Source of the DNA: Mollicutes bacterium | Lineage (GTDB): Bacteria; Bacillota_I; Bacilli_A; Izemoplasmatales; Izemoplasmataceae | Assembly (NCBI GenBank): GCA_003553945.1 | Contig: PWEL01000013.1 | Span: forward strand, 43,526-107,525 | Reading direction: 5' to 3' | DNA: 64,000 nt | Shown: one piece after another, positions 8,631 to 17,149 of the stretch | Numbering within the stretch: position 1 is the first letter of the stretch | How the letters are laid out: each line of letters opens with the position of its first letter | Position numbers and translations under genes: made by a program | Notes under the pieces: generated by a model | What the model saw: the letters and a program-made list of their open reading frames with translations, nothing else | The model's database searches: none | Told to the model about the DNA's origin: nothing

Positions 8631-9494
8631 ATGAAACAGAAATGGCTTACGTTCTTCAAGATGCTCTATAATCATAATCTAGTACTCAGAGCCTACAAAG
8701 CGCCTTTTATCATCGTCATCATCCTTTTCCTCGTCAACATTGCCATGATTGCGGCTCCGGGCATCTTCGCCCACTTGCAGAACACCCACATGCCTGATTC
8801 TCTGGATGATGTGGATACTGCTTTCGTCGAACTCTATAAAGATGAAATCGACTGCCGCATCGAGGACAACCGGCTTGATTGCGATGCCTCCTACGACACC
8901 TATTACGGCGATTACCGCTTCTATACGACGGAGGGCCTCCCGAATGTCGAGGACATCGATGAATCGGCGATCATCCTTGGAGAGAGCCAGGCCGCCGCTG
9001 TGTTCATCGAGAACCGTGGCGAAGAGGACGAAATCTTCCGCGCCGTAGGTGGCGATTATCGTCTTCTGGATGAGTTTGATTTCTCGGATATCCGTGAACG
9101 GGCGGAAGCGTCTGAAGACAAGGACGCCTACTACGAAGAGACGACGAATATGTTCCTGATGAACCTCATGTACGCAGACATCGGACAGAACATGCTCATG
9201 AACTATATGCTGCAGGGTGCGCAGATGCTTCTCTATATCGTGTTCATCTCCGCCCTCTATCTGCTCACTAATTTCCGCGCGAGGATCAAGAAGGTCAACT
9301 ACACCTCCGCCTTTAAAATGGCGGTATTCGCCATGACAGGGCCGGCGCTCGTCACAGCCGTCTTCTCGTTGATCACCTTCCTCGCCGACTCAGCCCTTAC
9401 GACCTGGGCCACATTGTTCTTCACCATGCTATACCTCATCAGAGTCATTCTTGTCTACAATAGGATCAACGAGAGTGAAAAACCGCTCTATTGA
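8631..9494 (+). CDS. YvdJ-like DUF1189 membrane protein of the maltodextrin operon
   Basis: This 287-residue protein has an N-terminal membrane span (about 25-47), a long acidic extracytoplasmic region (about 48-195) and three or four C-terminal spans. Its place between malG and malE, and its topology, match the DUF1189 protein YvdJ found in Bacillus maltodextrin operons, whose function is not settled. The soluble loop has 'DCRIEDNRLDCDAS', with two cysteines that could form a disulfide. It may assist assembly or regulation of the transporter. The family assignment is from recall of context and layout, not from a search. Confidence 0.6.
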   Translation: MKQKWLTFFKMLYNHNLVLRAYKAPFIIVIILFLVNIAMIAAPGIFAHLQNTHMPDSLDDVDTAFVELYKDEIDCRIEDNRLDCDASYDTYYGDYRFYTTEGLPNVEDIDESAIILGESQAAAVFIENRGEEDEIFRAVGGDYRLLDEFDFSDIRERAEASEDKDAYYEETTNMFLMNLMYADIGQNMLMNYMLQGAQMLLYIVFISALYLLTNFRARIKKVNYTSAFKMAVFAMTGPALVTAVFSLITFLADSALTTWATLFFTMLYLIRVILVYNRINESEKPLY

Positions 9495-9626
9495 CGCCGA
9501 TGAATTTTCAGGAGCTGATGCTATCGAAGCATAAGAAAGTGTATTGAAGCGTATCGAGGAGTTCTTAAAAGGACAGTCAGTAATATAACAAAAAATTAGT
9601 ATCCAAATTTAGGAGGGTTTAGAATC

Positions 9627-11015
9627 ATGAAAAAATTCCTGGTCATGTTTGTTGCAGCCTTGATGGTCTTCACTGTTGCAGCATGTGAACGTGAGGAAGA
9701 GGAACCGAGCGTCGTATTCGATGAAGACGCCGGCCGGTTCGAAATTGAAGAAGACGCCGATGAAATCGTCGTCGGCGTGGACAGCGACCCCATGCGTGAA
9801 GCGCTCGAAGCGCAATGGGCGGAGGACTATCCTGAATACGAGGACCTTCTCGTCGTTGAGGACTATGAATCAGTCAACTCAGAGGACAGCGGCATGGAAG
9901 GGCTTGAACTCATGGAGGACGAAGCCCCTGACGTAGCGCTTGTCATTGACAACGAAGTAATCGGCCGCGAACCCGCGGTCCGCAGATTGCATGAGTATCA
10001 CGAGCAGGTAGGCGAAGAACAGACACACAGCATCTATCATGACATCAGCGATCACGGCAACTTCTTCCTGCCGATCTTCATCGACGGCATGGTGTTCTCC
10101 TGGAATAAGACCATGCTCGACGAGATGGGCGTCGATGTAGACGACAGGACAGAAGACAATCTCCCGAGCGAACTGGCATCGTGGAAGGATATCTTCGAAT
10201 TCGCAGATGAATTCGGCGAAGACCCTGACGACCGTCCTGAGTTCGAAGACCGTGAAATCCTCGAATTCTTCCCGCTCAGCGTTGCGGAGGTATGGTCCGG
10301 GTATATGCAGCTCTCTTCCGGTGGCTGGCAGATCTATGAAGACGAGGTCTACAATGAGCCCGGCTTTGACGATCCCGCTTTCCTCGAAGGTCTTGAATTC
10401 CTCGATGAATTCTCCAACACCAACATGAGCGTTGATGAGACCGGATCCATCCGCGGCGGCGACGCTATGGACTGGCGCTGGGAGAACTACCTTGACGGTG
10501 ACTATCCCTTCGGCCTCGTCGGAACCTGGATGGACGTCGAGGAAGCCATGGTGGATTATGGCTACGAATTCCAATTCAGCCGCGTGCCCACCTGGGAAGG
10601 TGAGCATCCTTCAACGCTATACAAGACCAAGGGCTTCGTCATCAACAGCGCCACTGAATATCCTTCTGCAGCCAACGAAGTTCTGAGATGGCTCTATGAA
10701 CAATCCACCATTGAAACGATGATCGACAACTCGACCTATATCCCTGCGCTGCAGGAAGACGCTGACATCTACCCCGACATGGCGGATGACTACAAGGACG
10801 ACATGACTGAAGCCATGATGGCGGACGGATGGCTCGAATCAGCCGAGACACTTCCGAACAATCCTTCAAGACGTGCGATGAGTGTCCTTTATGACATCGG
10901 CGTGGAAGACTACATGGTTGAAGTCTGGGATGGTTATTTGACTCCTGAAGAAGCGCAGGACGCCATCGTCGACGCTGCTGATCACTGGATTGAAGAGAAC
11001 GATACGCTCGACTAA
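9627..11015 (+). CDS. malE: maltodextrin-binding lipoprotein (MalE-like)
   Basis: This 462-residue type 1 extracellular solute-binding protein has a lipoprotein signal ending VAAC (Cys20). The mature sequence is strongly acidic. Sugar-binding-protein features include 'SSGGWQIYED', 'YPFGLVGTWMD' and 'YKTKGFVINS', which resemble the MalE fold regions that line the ligand cleft. AGGAGGGTTTAGAATC precedes the ATG. It follows malF, malG and the YvdJ-like gene and should deliver maltodextrins to them. A terminator hairpin separates it from the downstream amylase. Ligand specificity is inferred from the neighbouring GH13 enzymes. Confidence 0.85.
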   Translation: MKKFLVMFVAALMVFTVAACEREEEEPSVVFDEDAGRFEIEEDADEIVVGVDSDPMREALEAQWAEDYPEYEDLLVVEDYESVNSEDSGMEGLELMEDEAPDVALVIDNEVIGREPAVRRLHEYHEQVGEEQTHSIYHDISDHGNFFLPIFIDGMVFSWNKTMLDEMGVDVDDRTEDNLPSELASWKDIFEFADEFGEDPDDRPEFEDREILEFFPLSVAEVWSGYMQLSSGGWQIYEDEVYNEPGFDDPAFLEGLEFLDEFSNTNMSVDETGSIRGGDAMDWRWENYLDGDYPFGLVGTWMDVEEAMVDYGYEFQFSRVPTWEGEHPSTLYKTKGFVINSATEYPSAANEVLRWLYEQSTIETMIDNSTYIPALQEDADIYPDMADDYKDDMTEAMMADGWLESAETLPNNPSRRAMSVLYDIGVEDYMVEVWDGYLTPEEAQDAIVDAADHWIEENDTLD

Positions 11016-11025
11016 ACCACACAAA

Positions 11026-11049
11026 GGGCTCCGCTCTGGAGCCCTTTTT
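11026..11049 (+). terminator. terminator/attenuator between malE and the amylase gene
   Basis: The stem GGGCTCC / GGAGCCC has loop GCTCT and is followed by TTTTT. The amylase Shine-Dalgarno starts immediately after the T run, so partial read-through could set a lower level of amylase than of MalE. Confidence 0.8.
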
Positions 11050-11065
11050 AAAAAGGATGATTTAC

Positions 11066-12649
11066 ATGAAAAGTCTTATTGCCGCAACTTTGTTTCTAGT
11101 CATATTCACACTCGCAGCCTGTGATCCGGAAACGCCGGACGATGAGTTCACAGCGGATGATATCGCCCCCGCCTCGACGGCATTCCAAGAAGATGTCGAT
11201 GTCTGTTATCAGATCTTCCCCATCTCCTATGCTGACAGCACCTCCGACGGCGACGGCGACCTGATGGGCATCGTGGAGAACGTGGAATACCTGAGCGAGG
11301 ACCTCGGCGTGGACTGCGTATGGCTCAACCCCATCAACCCCTCCCCGAGCTATCATAAGTACAACGTCAGGGATTATTACGACATCGATGAGACGTTCGG
11401 CGACATGGATGATTTCGAGACCTTCGCCGAAACCATGGAAGAACACGACATAAAGATCGTCAAGGACCTTGTCATCAACCACACCGATTTCGGTCATATC
11501 TGGTTCCGTCGCTCCCGAGAGGATGAAGGGGACATGCGCGATTGGTACAGCTGGCGTGACGAACCGGGGCATAACTGGCATGAGTACAACGGCGAATATT
11601 ACTACGGCTCCTTCTGGGACCAGATGCCCGAACTCAATTTCGACAACCCCGATGTCAGGGAGAGAGTCTATCATATCGCTGAATACTGGCTCGAGAGAGG
11701 CGTGGATGGATTCAGGATCGATGCCGCACGGCATATCTACGATGACCATCAATATCCTGATGACGTCGATACCACGCAGGAGAACGTGGACTTCTTCCGC
11801 GAATTCAACGCAGAGATCAAAAACATCGATGAAGATGCCTTCATCGTCGGAGAGATCTGGAGTGAAAGCGAGCGTTACGTCAGTCAGTATTACGAAGGTA
11901 TGGATTCGGCGTTCAACTTCAAATTCGCCGACGAGATTGTCGGCGCTATCTCCAACGACCGCGACAACGGTGCGATCGAAGGCCTTATCGACAGCCGGAA
12001 TGCCTATGAGGAAGTGCGGGAGGACTACATCGATTCCGTATTCCTCTCCAACCACGACCAAAGACGCATCATGAACGCCTTCCAATACAACGAGGACCGG
12101 GCGAAACTCGCAGCGCACGTGCTCATGACAATGCCCGGCATCTCCTGGATCTATTACGGCGAGGAGATCGGCATGTCCGGCTCGGGCAGCGACCCGGAAA
12201 AAAGGCAGCCGTTCGTCTGGGAGACGGACAGTCCGTACCATGCCGAAGGCGTGATGGATGGCCACCACGATTCCATCGCCGGCTGGGATGATCACAACCA
12301 GGACCTCCCAGGTGCCTACGAACAGCTCGAGGATGAAGATTCACTGCTCAACACCTACATCGAACTCATCGAACTAAAGCAGACGCGTGATGTGCTCGGC
12401 AACACTTCATCGATCAGCGCTCTTGAAACCGACAGCAACGCGTTCATGGCCTATGAACGTGGCGGGGGCGATGACAGATATCTCGTTGTGCACAACCTCA
12501 ATGCGCAGGAGAGAACTACACCCTTCCAGGCTGATAGCTACGATATTGTCTATACCTCACATGATGCAGAAATCGAGGAAGACATTACCATGCAGGGTCG
12601 CTCAACAGTCATTCTGGATGTTGAAGGCGACGCATCGTTGATTGAATAA
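11066..12649 (+). CDS. extracellular alpha-amylase-family lipoprotein (GH13)
   Basis: This 527-residue GH13 enzyme is exported as a lipoprotein (signal ending LAAC, Cys19). Region I DLVINHTDFGH, region II GVDGFRIDAARH (nucleophile about Asp219), the acid/base in FIVGEIWSE and region IV LSNHDQRR are all present, so it should be active. The C-terminal ~90 residues form the usual beta-sandwich domain C. ATG at MKSLIAA begins the signal peptide; an upstream in-frame ATG overlaps the Shine-Dalgarno. Being anchored outside the membrane, it would cut starch or long dextrins to pieces that MalE can bind. Alpha-amylase or maltogenic specificity is not decidable by eye. Confidence 0.85.
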   Translation: MKSLIAATLFLVIFTLAACDPETPDDEFTADDIAPASTAFQEDVDVCYQIFPISYADSTSDGDGDLMGIVENVEYLSEDLGVDCVWLNPINPSPSYHKYNVRDYYDIDETFGDMDDFETFAETMEEHDIKIVKDLVINHTDFGHIWFRRSREDEGDMRDWYSWRDEPGHNWHEYNGEYYYGSFWDQMPELNFDNPDVRERVYHIAEYWLERGVDGFRIDAARHIYDDHQYPDDVDTTQENVDFFREFNAEIKNIDEDAFIVGEIWSESERYVSQYYEGMDSAFNFKFADEIVGAISNDRDNGAIEGLIDSRNAYEEVREDYIDSVFLSNHDQRRIMNAFQYNEDRAKLAAHVLMTMPGISWIYYGEEIGMSGSGSDPEKRQPFVWETDSPYHAEGVMDGHHDSIAGWDDHNQDLPGAYEQLEDEDSLLNTYIELIELKQTRDVLGNTSSISALETDSNAFMAYERGGGDDRYLVVHNLNAQERTTPFQADSYDIVYTSHDAEIEEDITMQGRSTVILDVEGDASLIE

Positions 12650-12752
12650 GCACCATCCAACCTTCCGATATCAGACAAAAAAGGACCAGGCTTTTTGAAC
12701 TGCACCCCGAAACTTGGACACTAACAATCCAAGAAAGGGGTGCAGTTTTTCT

Positions 12753-13223
12753 ATGAAAAACTATACAGCGACATTCAAGAAGAAAGGGGTAGAGAATTAC
12801 TTCCGAAACGGCCTATCCCATACGAAAAGCGTGTATAATGTGGATGACAGCAGCATCTACAAATGGGTCAGGCGGCTGAAAGGAGGAAAAGGGCTTATGC
12901 GGAAGAAGAGTGAATCCTACAGCTTGGAGAAGAAACTGGAGATTCTCTCCTACTACAGGAAGCGTGGCAAAGCGGCCACGAAAGAAAGATATGACATCGA
13001 AGCCAGCGTCTTTTACAAGTGGGAACGCATCCTGCATGAGAAAGGGGAGGCAGCATTGGCGGAGGAGCGCCGTGGTCGTCCCAAAAAGAAAGTGAAGAAA
13101 GATGTGAACCAAGACAAAGACCTTCTCGAAGAGAACCGTCGGTTGCGATTGGAGGTGGAGTATCTAAAAAAGCTCGACGCCTTGATTCGCGAACGGGAAG
13201 AGCGCGAAAAGAAGAAAAAGTGA
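12753..13223 (+). CDS. IS3-family transposase OrfA
   Basis: This 156-residue protein has two helix-turn-helix-like segments (about 10-40 and 55-95) and a C-terminal leucine-zipper-like coiled coil 'EENRRLRLEVEYLKK'. This is the standard OrfA layout for end recognition and multimerisation. ATG at MKNYTATF follows AAGAAAGGGG. The gene ends in AAGAAAAAGTGA, an A-rich region suited to -1 frameshifting into orfB, which begins at an overlapping GTG. Confidence 0.85.
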   Translation: MKNYTATFKKKGVENYFRNGLSHTKSVYNVDDSSIYKWVRRLKGGKGLMRKKSESYSLEKKLEILSYYRKRGKAATKERYDIEASVFYKWERILHEKGEAALAEERRGRPKKKVKKDVNQDKDLLEENRRLRLEVEYLKKLDALIREREEREKKKK

Positions 13224-14079
13224 GAATCATCGAGGAACTGAGGCGAAAGTACCGCTGTGCGCTCCGGATACTACTCATCATATCCGAGATGCGGCGTTCG
13301 ACCTTCTATGAGGTCAAAAGCCGCCTCGGGAGAGAAGACAAGGACAAAGCGTTGCGAGAGCTGATCGGGGAAATCTATCACCACCATCACGGTCGTTATG
13401 GCTATCGACGAATCACGCTGACATTACGCAAGCGCCACCAGCTCGCTGTCAACCACAAGAAAGTCTATAGAATCATGAAGGAAGAGGGCTTGGCAGCACG
13501 GATTCGCCGCAAGAAGTAGCGTTCCTACAAAGGCGAAGTCGGCCGGGGGCACCCAATCTTCTGAATCGCGATTTCGACACCCTGCATACCGATGAGAAAT
13601 GGGTGATGGACGTCACTGAGTTCCATCTCTTGGGACGACGTATCTATCTATCTTCCATCCTCGATCTTCACAGTCGGGAGGTTGTCGGCCACGCCACAAG
13701 CTTCACTCCGAGTGTCCCTTTCGTGATGCAGTCTCTCGAAAAGGCCCTGCAAAAGCGGAAGACCCGCCCCCATATCCTTCATTCCGATCAAGGTTTCCAA
13801 TACCAGAATCGCAGATTCATCACCAAGCTCCGGGAAAGCGGTATCGATCAGAGCATGTCGAGAAAGGGGAATTGTCTCGACAATGCCGTCATCGAGAACT
13901 TCTTCAGCATTCTCAAGACAGAATTCTATCATGGCGAAAGATTCACCTCTATCAATCAGTTCCTCAGGTCTCTTCATGCCTATATCGACTACTATAACAA
14001 CGAGCGCATCTCACTCAAACTGAAAGGACTGACTCCTGCGGAAGTCCGGAATCAGTCCTCTCAAGTACAGCTCTATTAG
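13220..14079 (+). pseudogene. IS3-family transposase OrfB (DDE), broken
   Basis: This would be an about 286-residue DDE integrase-type transposase. The first 99 codons (HTH_21-like 'HHHHGRYGYRRITLTL') end at a TAG where the frame continues RSYKGEVG. A 1-base shift at the G run near 13545-13549 then moves the frame to APNLLNRDFDTLHTDEKW. The catalytic domain after that is complete: Asp in VMDVTEF, Asp in HSDQGFQY, Glu in VIENFFSILK. With one nonsense codon and one indel, the protein cannot be made in one piece. The intact triad suggests recent damage. Confidence 0.85.
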
Positions 14080-14160
14080 ACTATCGTTTTTCTGTCCAAC
14101 TTTTGGGGGTCAGTGCATTCGCGCCTGGTTCTTATTTTTATGAATCCGCTCGTTCCCTTG

Positions 14161-17052
14161 TTATGAAGGACGTGTGACCTTGTAGATGACACCTGCGGCG
14201 ACAGCGATGACTACGACGCCGCCGGCGACAGAAATAATGATGCCCCAAGGTGTCTCATCCTCAACCGGATCCGGTTCATAATCGTCCGGATCGGCGAAGA
14301 CGTTGATATCCTCTTCGGTGTACATGATGCGTGATTCGTTAGCCGCAAGCTCGATGGTCTCGCCGCCGTCTTGTTCGAAGAGCGTCGTAAGGGTCGTCTC
14401 GTCATCCAAGTCGCCGATCTCATCGGTCGTGGCCACCACATTCCATGTGCCGCCAGGCATGTCGAAGTCCCGCGCCTCTGTGCCGTTATTATGCACGACA
14501 AGCGTCGTGGTCCAGAGGTCGTCGTCGGCTTCGAAGGCATAGGCGACCATGCCGTCTTCCTGCGACATAAGACGCAGGGTGCCCTGGACATCCTCCTGCG
14601 AGGGCAGCGTGAGGAAGTCCTTCTCCTTGCGGAGCTCGATCAGGTTTCTATAGTATTCGAACGTGTCGTGATACTCGACCTTCCTGTCCCAATCGAGCTG
14701 GTTGGTCTCGTCGGGGGAGCGATACGAGTTGGGGTCGAACGGCATGTCCTCATCCTCAAAGTAATCCGACTGCATCTCCGGGTCGAGCAGCGGCTTCGTC
14801 CGGAGGAAGTCGGCACCGGCATGCAGGAACGAGATTCCCTGCGAGGTCAGGACGATATTGTTGGCCTGGCGCTGCATGCGCACGATGCCCGCCATGTCGT
14901 CGGGGTCGTCCATGTCGGCGCCGGTGCTGTAGACGAGCTTGTCATGCAGGGTCATATCGTCATGCACGGAGACATAGTTGACGGTCTGCGTCGGCTCCAC
15001 GGCCCAGGGGTTCTGGTAGCCGAGGCCGGGGATGTCGACCGCGCCTGTGACGCCGAGCAACACATCATCATCGGCGTTATCGTCGCCCTGGACGAAGCCA
15101 ATTTCCATGTGGTCCGCCCAGTGTCCCTGCGCGATACCGTCGCGAGAATCGTCATTGAACACGGCGATATCGGGCATCTCGTCGAGGTTACCCTTGTTCG
15201 CTGCATCCTCATCGGGAAGCTCTGAAGCGCCGCCCGTCCAGGGTTCGCCGTAGAGGACGATGTCCTCATCAATCTCCTGTAGCTCTTCCGCCACGGTGTT
15301 CATGGTCTCGACATCATGCAGGGCCATTAGGTCGAAGCGGAAGCCGTCGACATTGTATTCCTCGACGAAGAATGTCATGGAGTCGACCATGAACTTCCTG
15401 AACATCTCCCTATCAGACGCTGTCTCGTTGCCTGTACCGCTGCCGTCGGAGAAATTGCCCTGGTCATCGAAGCGGTGATAATAGCCAGGGACGATCTGAT
15501 GGAAGTTCGATTCGGCGGATTGTCCCGTATGGTTGTAGACGACGTCCATGATTACGCCGATATCGTTCTCGTGGAATTCCTGCACCATCTTTTTGAACTC
15601 ATTGACGACGACCTCGCCGTTATAGGGGTCCGTGCTGTAGCTGCCCTCGAGCGAGTTGAAGTGCCTGGGCATGTAGCCCCAGTTGAAGATGCCGTTATAG
15701 ACACCGTGGATCTCTTCGTCGTCGAGACGGGATTCATCGACCATGCCGAAGTCCATCACCGGAAGCAGATGGACGTGCGTCACGCCGAGTTCCTTGATGT
15801 GGTCGAAGCCGGTGGTGACGCCTTCATGGCTTGTGCCCTCCTCGACAAGGCCGAGGAACTTGCCACGGTAGTCCTCCGTGCCGTCCCACGCCTCGTGCGA
15901 GGTCAAGTCGCGTGTATGCAGTTCGTAGATGATGGCGTCGGCCGGGGAATCCATATCATGCGGTGAACGTCCGTACTCCCAGCCGTCCGGGTTCTGGCGC
16001 TCGAAATCGACGACCATCGAGCGCTGACCGTTCAGACCGGTGGCGTAGGAATAGGGGTCGGTAACCTCGTGCGGGCCGCCGCGGTCACCGTTGTCCACGG
16101 TGTAGGTGAAATACGTACCGTGCAGGTCGCCCTCGACAGTCGTCGACCACACGCCCTGTTCACCTTCGCTCATCTCGATGGTCTCATACGGATCATCGAC
16201 ACCATCGTTGCCGTCATAGTCCTCATAGCTCGATGTATGGCCCTTCTCATAGAGATTGAGCTCGACGGATTCGCTCAAGGGCGCCCAGAGCTTGAACTCC
16301 GTCTCGTCCTCGCTGTATATGGGGCCGAGCTCGCCGTCATAGCCGTATTCCTCGTGGAATTCGTCGCTGTCGAACACACCGTGCAGGTCAATCACGCGCT
16401 CCGCGGGTTCTTCTTCGCCAAGGTCGGCGCTGAGGGTGTATTCATACTCGAGGTCGACCTCCTCCTCGAGCGTGATGGTGCCGGTGTCGTTGTCGGAGGA
16501 GAATTCATCGATAGCGACGGAAGTGCCGTTCGCAAGCACCTCCACGTCCTCCTCACCCACTGGAAGCGTGGTCCGATAGCTGATGGTCGAGGTGTCATCG
16601 AACATTGCGGACAGTATCCTGTGCGAGGTGTCGACCTCGTCCTCATCATAATAGATGGTCGGGTCGCCCTGCACCATGAAGACTTCGACGACACCGTCTT
16701 CATCGGGGTCGGTCATGTCGATATGAAGGTCCTGAGGGACATCGCGGTTGTCCCAGTCATCCCCGCGGACGATGACGCCGATCTCGGTTGAATCCTCAAG
16801 GTTCGTCCCCTCAAGGTCGAGTTCAAGCTGCCTGCCGAAATCCGTCTCGTCCGTCCAGTGATAACGTTCGCCTTCCCCCGATTCCGGTTCATGCGGCCAG
16901 AGCCACACGGAATCGAAGAAGGAGAAATCATCGTCGAAACGGAAATAATTGATGACGAGTGTGTCAGTATCGGTCGCGGAGACTGTCATGCTTGCAAGCA
17001 TAAGGGCGATGACAAAAACCCCTGCGGTCAGGAACCGCTTGATTAAATACAT
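14161..17052 (-). CDS. pulA: membrane-anchored type I pullulanase (GH13) with N-terminal CBM41-like domain
   Basis: This 963-residue exported debranching enzyme starts with a signal peptide (about 1-27). A pullulanase-associated CBM41-like domain follows ('LVINYFRFDDDF...VWLW'), then a CBM48-like region with 'SEDETEFKLWAPLSESVEL'. The GH13 catalytic domain has the pullulanase motif YNWGYMP, nucleophile in GFRFDLMALHD and acid/base in LYGEPWTGG. The C-terminus is a single hydrophobic helix ending in KVTRPS, so it is tethered by a membrane anchor and no LPXTG motif is present. It should cut alpha-1,6 links of pullulan, starch or glycogen at the surface. It lies downstream of the starch-binding lipoprotein gene, past a terminator. 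Confidence 0.9.
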   Translation of the reverse strand: MYLIKRFLTAGVFVIALMLASMTVSATDTDTLVINYFRFDDDFSFFDSVWLWPHEPESGEGERYHWTDETDFGRQLELDLEGTNLEDSTEIGVIVRGDDWDNRDVPQDLHIDMTDPDEDGVVEVFMVQGDPTIYYDEDEVDTSHRILSAMFDDTSTISYRTTLPVGEEDVEVLANGTSVAIDEFSSDNDTGTITLEEEVDLEYEYTLSADLGEEEPAERVIDLHGVFDSDEFHEEYGYDGELGPIYSEDETEFKLWAPLSESVELNLYEKGHTSSYEDYDGNDGVDDPYETIEMSEGEQGVWSTTVEGDLHGTYFTYTVDNGDRGGPHEVTDPYSYATGLNGQRSMVVDFERQNPDGWEYGRSPHDMDSPADAIIYELHTRDLTSHEAWDGTEDYRGKFLGLVEEGTSHEGVTTGFDHIKELGVTHVHLLPVMDFGMVDESRLDDEEIHGVYNGIFNWGYMPRHFNSLEGSYSTDPYNGEVVVNEFKKMVQEFHENDIGVIMDVVYNHTGQSAESNFHQIVPGYYHRFDDQGNFSDGSGTGNETASDREMFRKFMVDSMTFFVEEYNVDGFRFDLMALHDVETMNTVAEELQEIDEDIVLYGEPWTGGASELPDEDAANKGNLDEMPDIAVFNDDSRDGIAQGHWADHMEIGFVQGDDNADDDVLLGVTGAVDIPGLGYQNPWAVEPTQTVNYVSVHDDMTLHDKLVYSTGADMDDPDDMAGIVRMQRQANNIVLTSQGISFLHAGADFLRTKPLLDPEMQSDYFEDEDMPFDPNSYRSPDETNQLDWDRKVEYHDTFEYYRNLIELRKEKDFLTLPSQEDVQGTLRLMSQEDGMVAYAFEADDDLWTTTLVVHNNGTEARDFDMPGGTWNVVATTDEIGDLDDETTLTTLFEQDGGETIELAANESRIMYTEEDINVFADPDDYEPDPVEDETPWGIIISVAGGVVVIAVAAGVIYKVTRPS

Positions 17053-17094
17053 GTATAAACCTCCAAGTTAGTTTTGTTGGATACAATTAGAGAA

Positions 17095-17130
17095 AAAGGC
17101 AAATCCGCCCAGGCGAATTTGCCTTTTAAA
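17095..17130 (-). terminator. terminator between starch-binding lipoprotein and pullulanase genes
   Basis: On the minus strand, AAAAGGCAAATTCGCC pairs with GGCGGATTTGCCTTTTT and ends in a T run. Pullulanase then needs read-through or its own promoter in the roughly 45 bases before its ATG. Confidence 0.8.
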
Positions 17131-17149
17131 CATTTCCTAGGTAGGCCGA

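Larger units (their letters stand above)
12696..14117 (+). mobile_element. IS3-family (IS150-like) insertion sequence, degenerate
   Basis: This is a 1.4-kb element with imperfect terminal inverted repeats. The left end starts TGAACTGCACCCCGAAACTTGG and the right end, reverse-complemented, starts TGCACTGACCCCCAAAAGTTGG. Both resemble IS3/IS150 termini. It carries orfA and orfB in the -1 arrangement typical of the family. I see no convincing 3-4 base target duplication. OrfB has a stop and a frameshift, so the copy is probably immobile unless those are sequence errors. Confidence 0.88.
12681..14135 (+). terminator. amylase terminator split by the IS element
   Basis: AAGGACCAGGC lies just left of the IS and GCCTGGTTCTT just right of it, followed by ATTTTTAT. 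The two arms pair with one G-U wobble, so together they form a normal intrinsic terminator whose loop now holds about 1.4 kb of transposon. Confidence 0.65.

Noticed and set aside
11096-12295. 399-residue ORF antisense to the amylase lipoprotein
   Set aside because: The plus-strand gene has signal peptide and GH13 motifs; the antisense frame has neither a start context nor recognisable features.
12690-14125. Target-site duplication of the IS element
   Set aside because: Left flank TTTTT and right flank TTCGC give no convincing 3-4 base repeat beyond TT.
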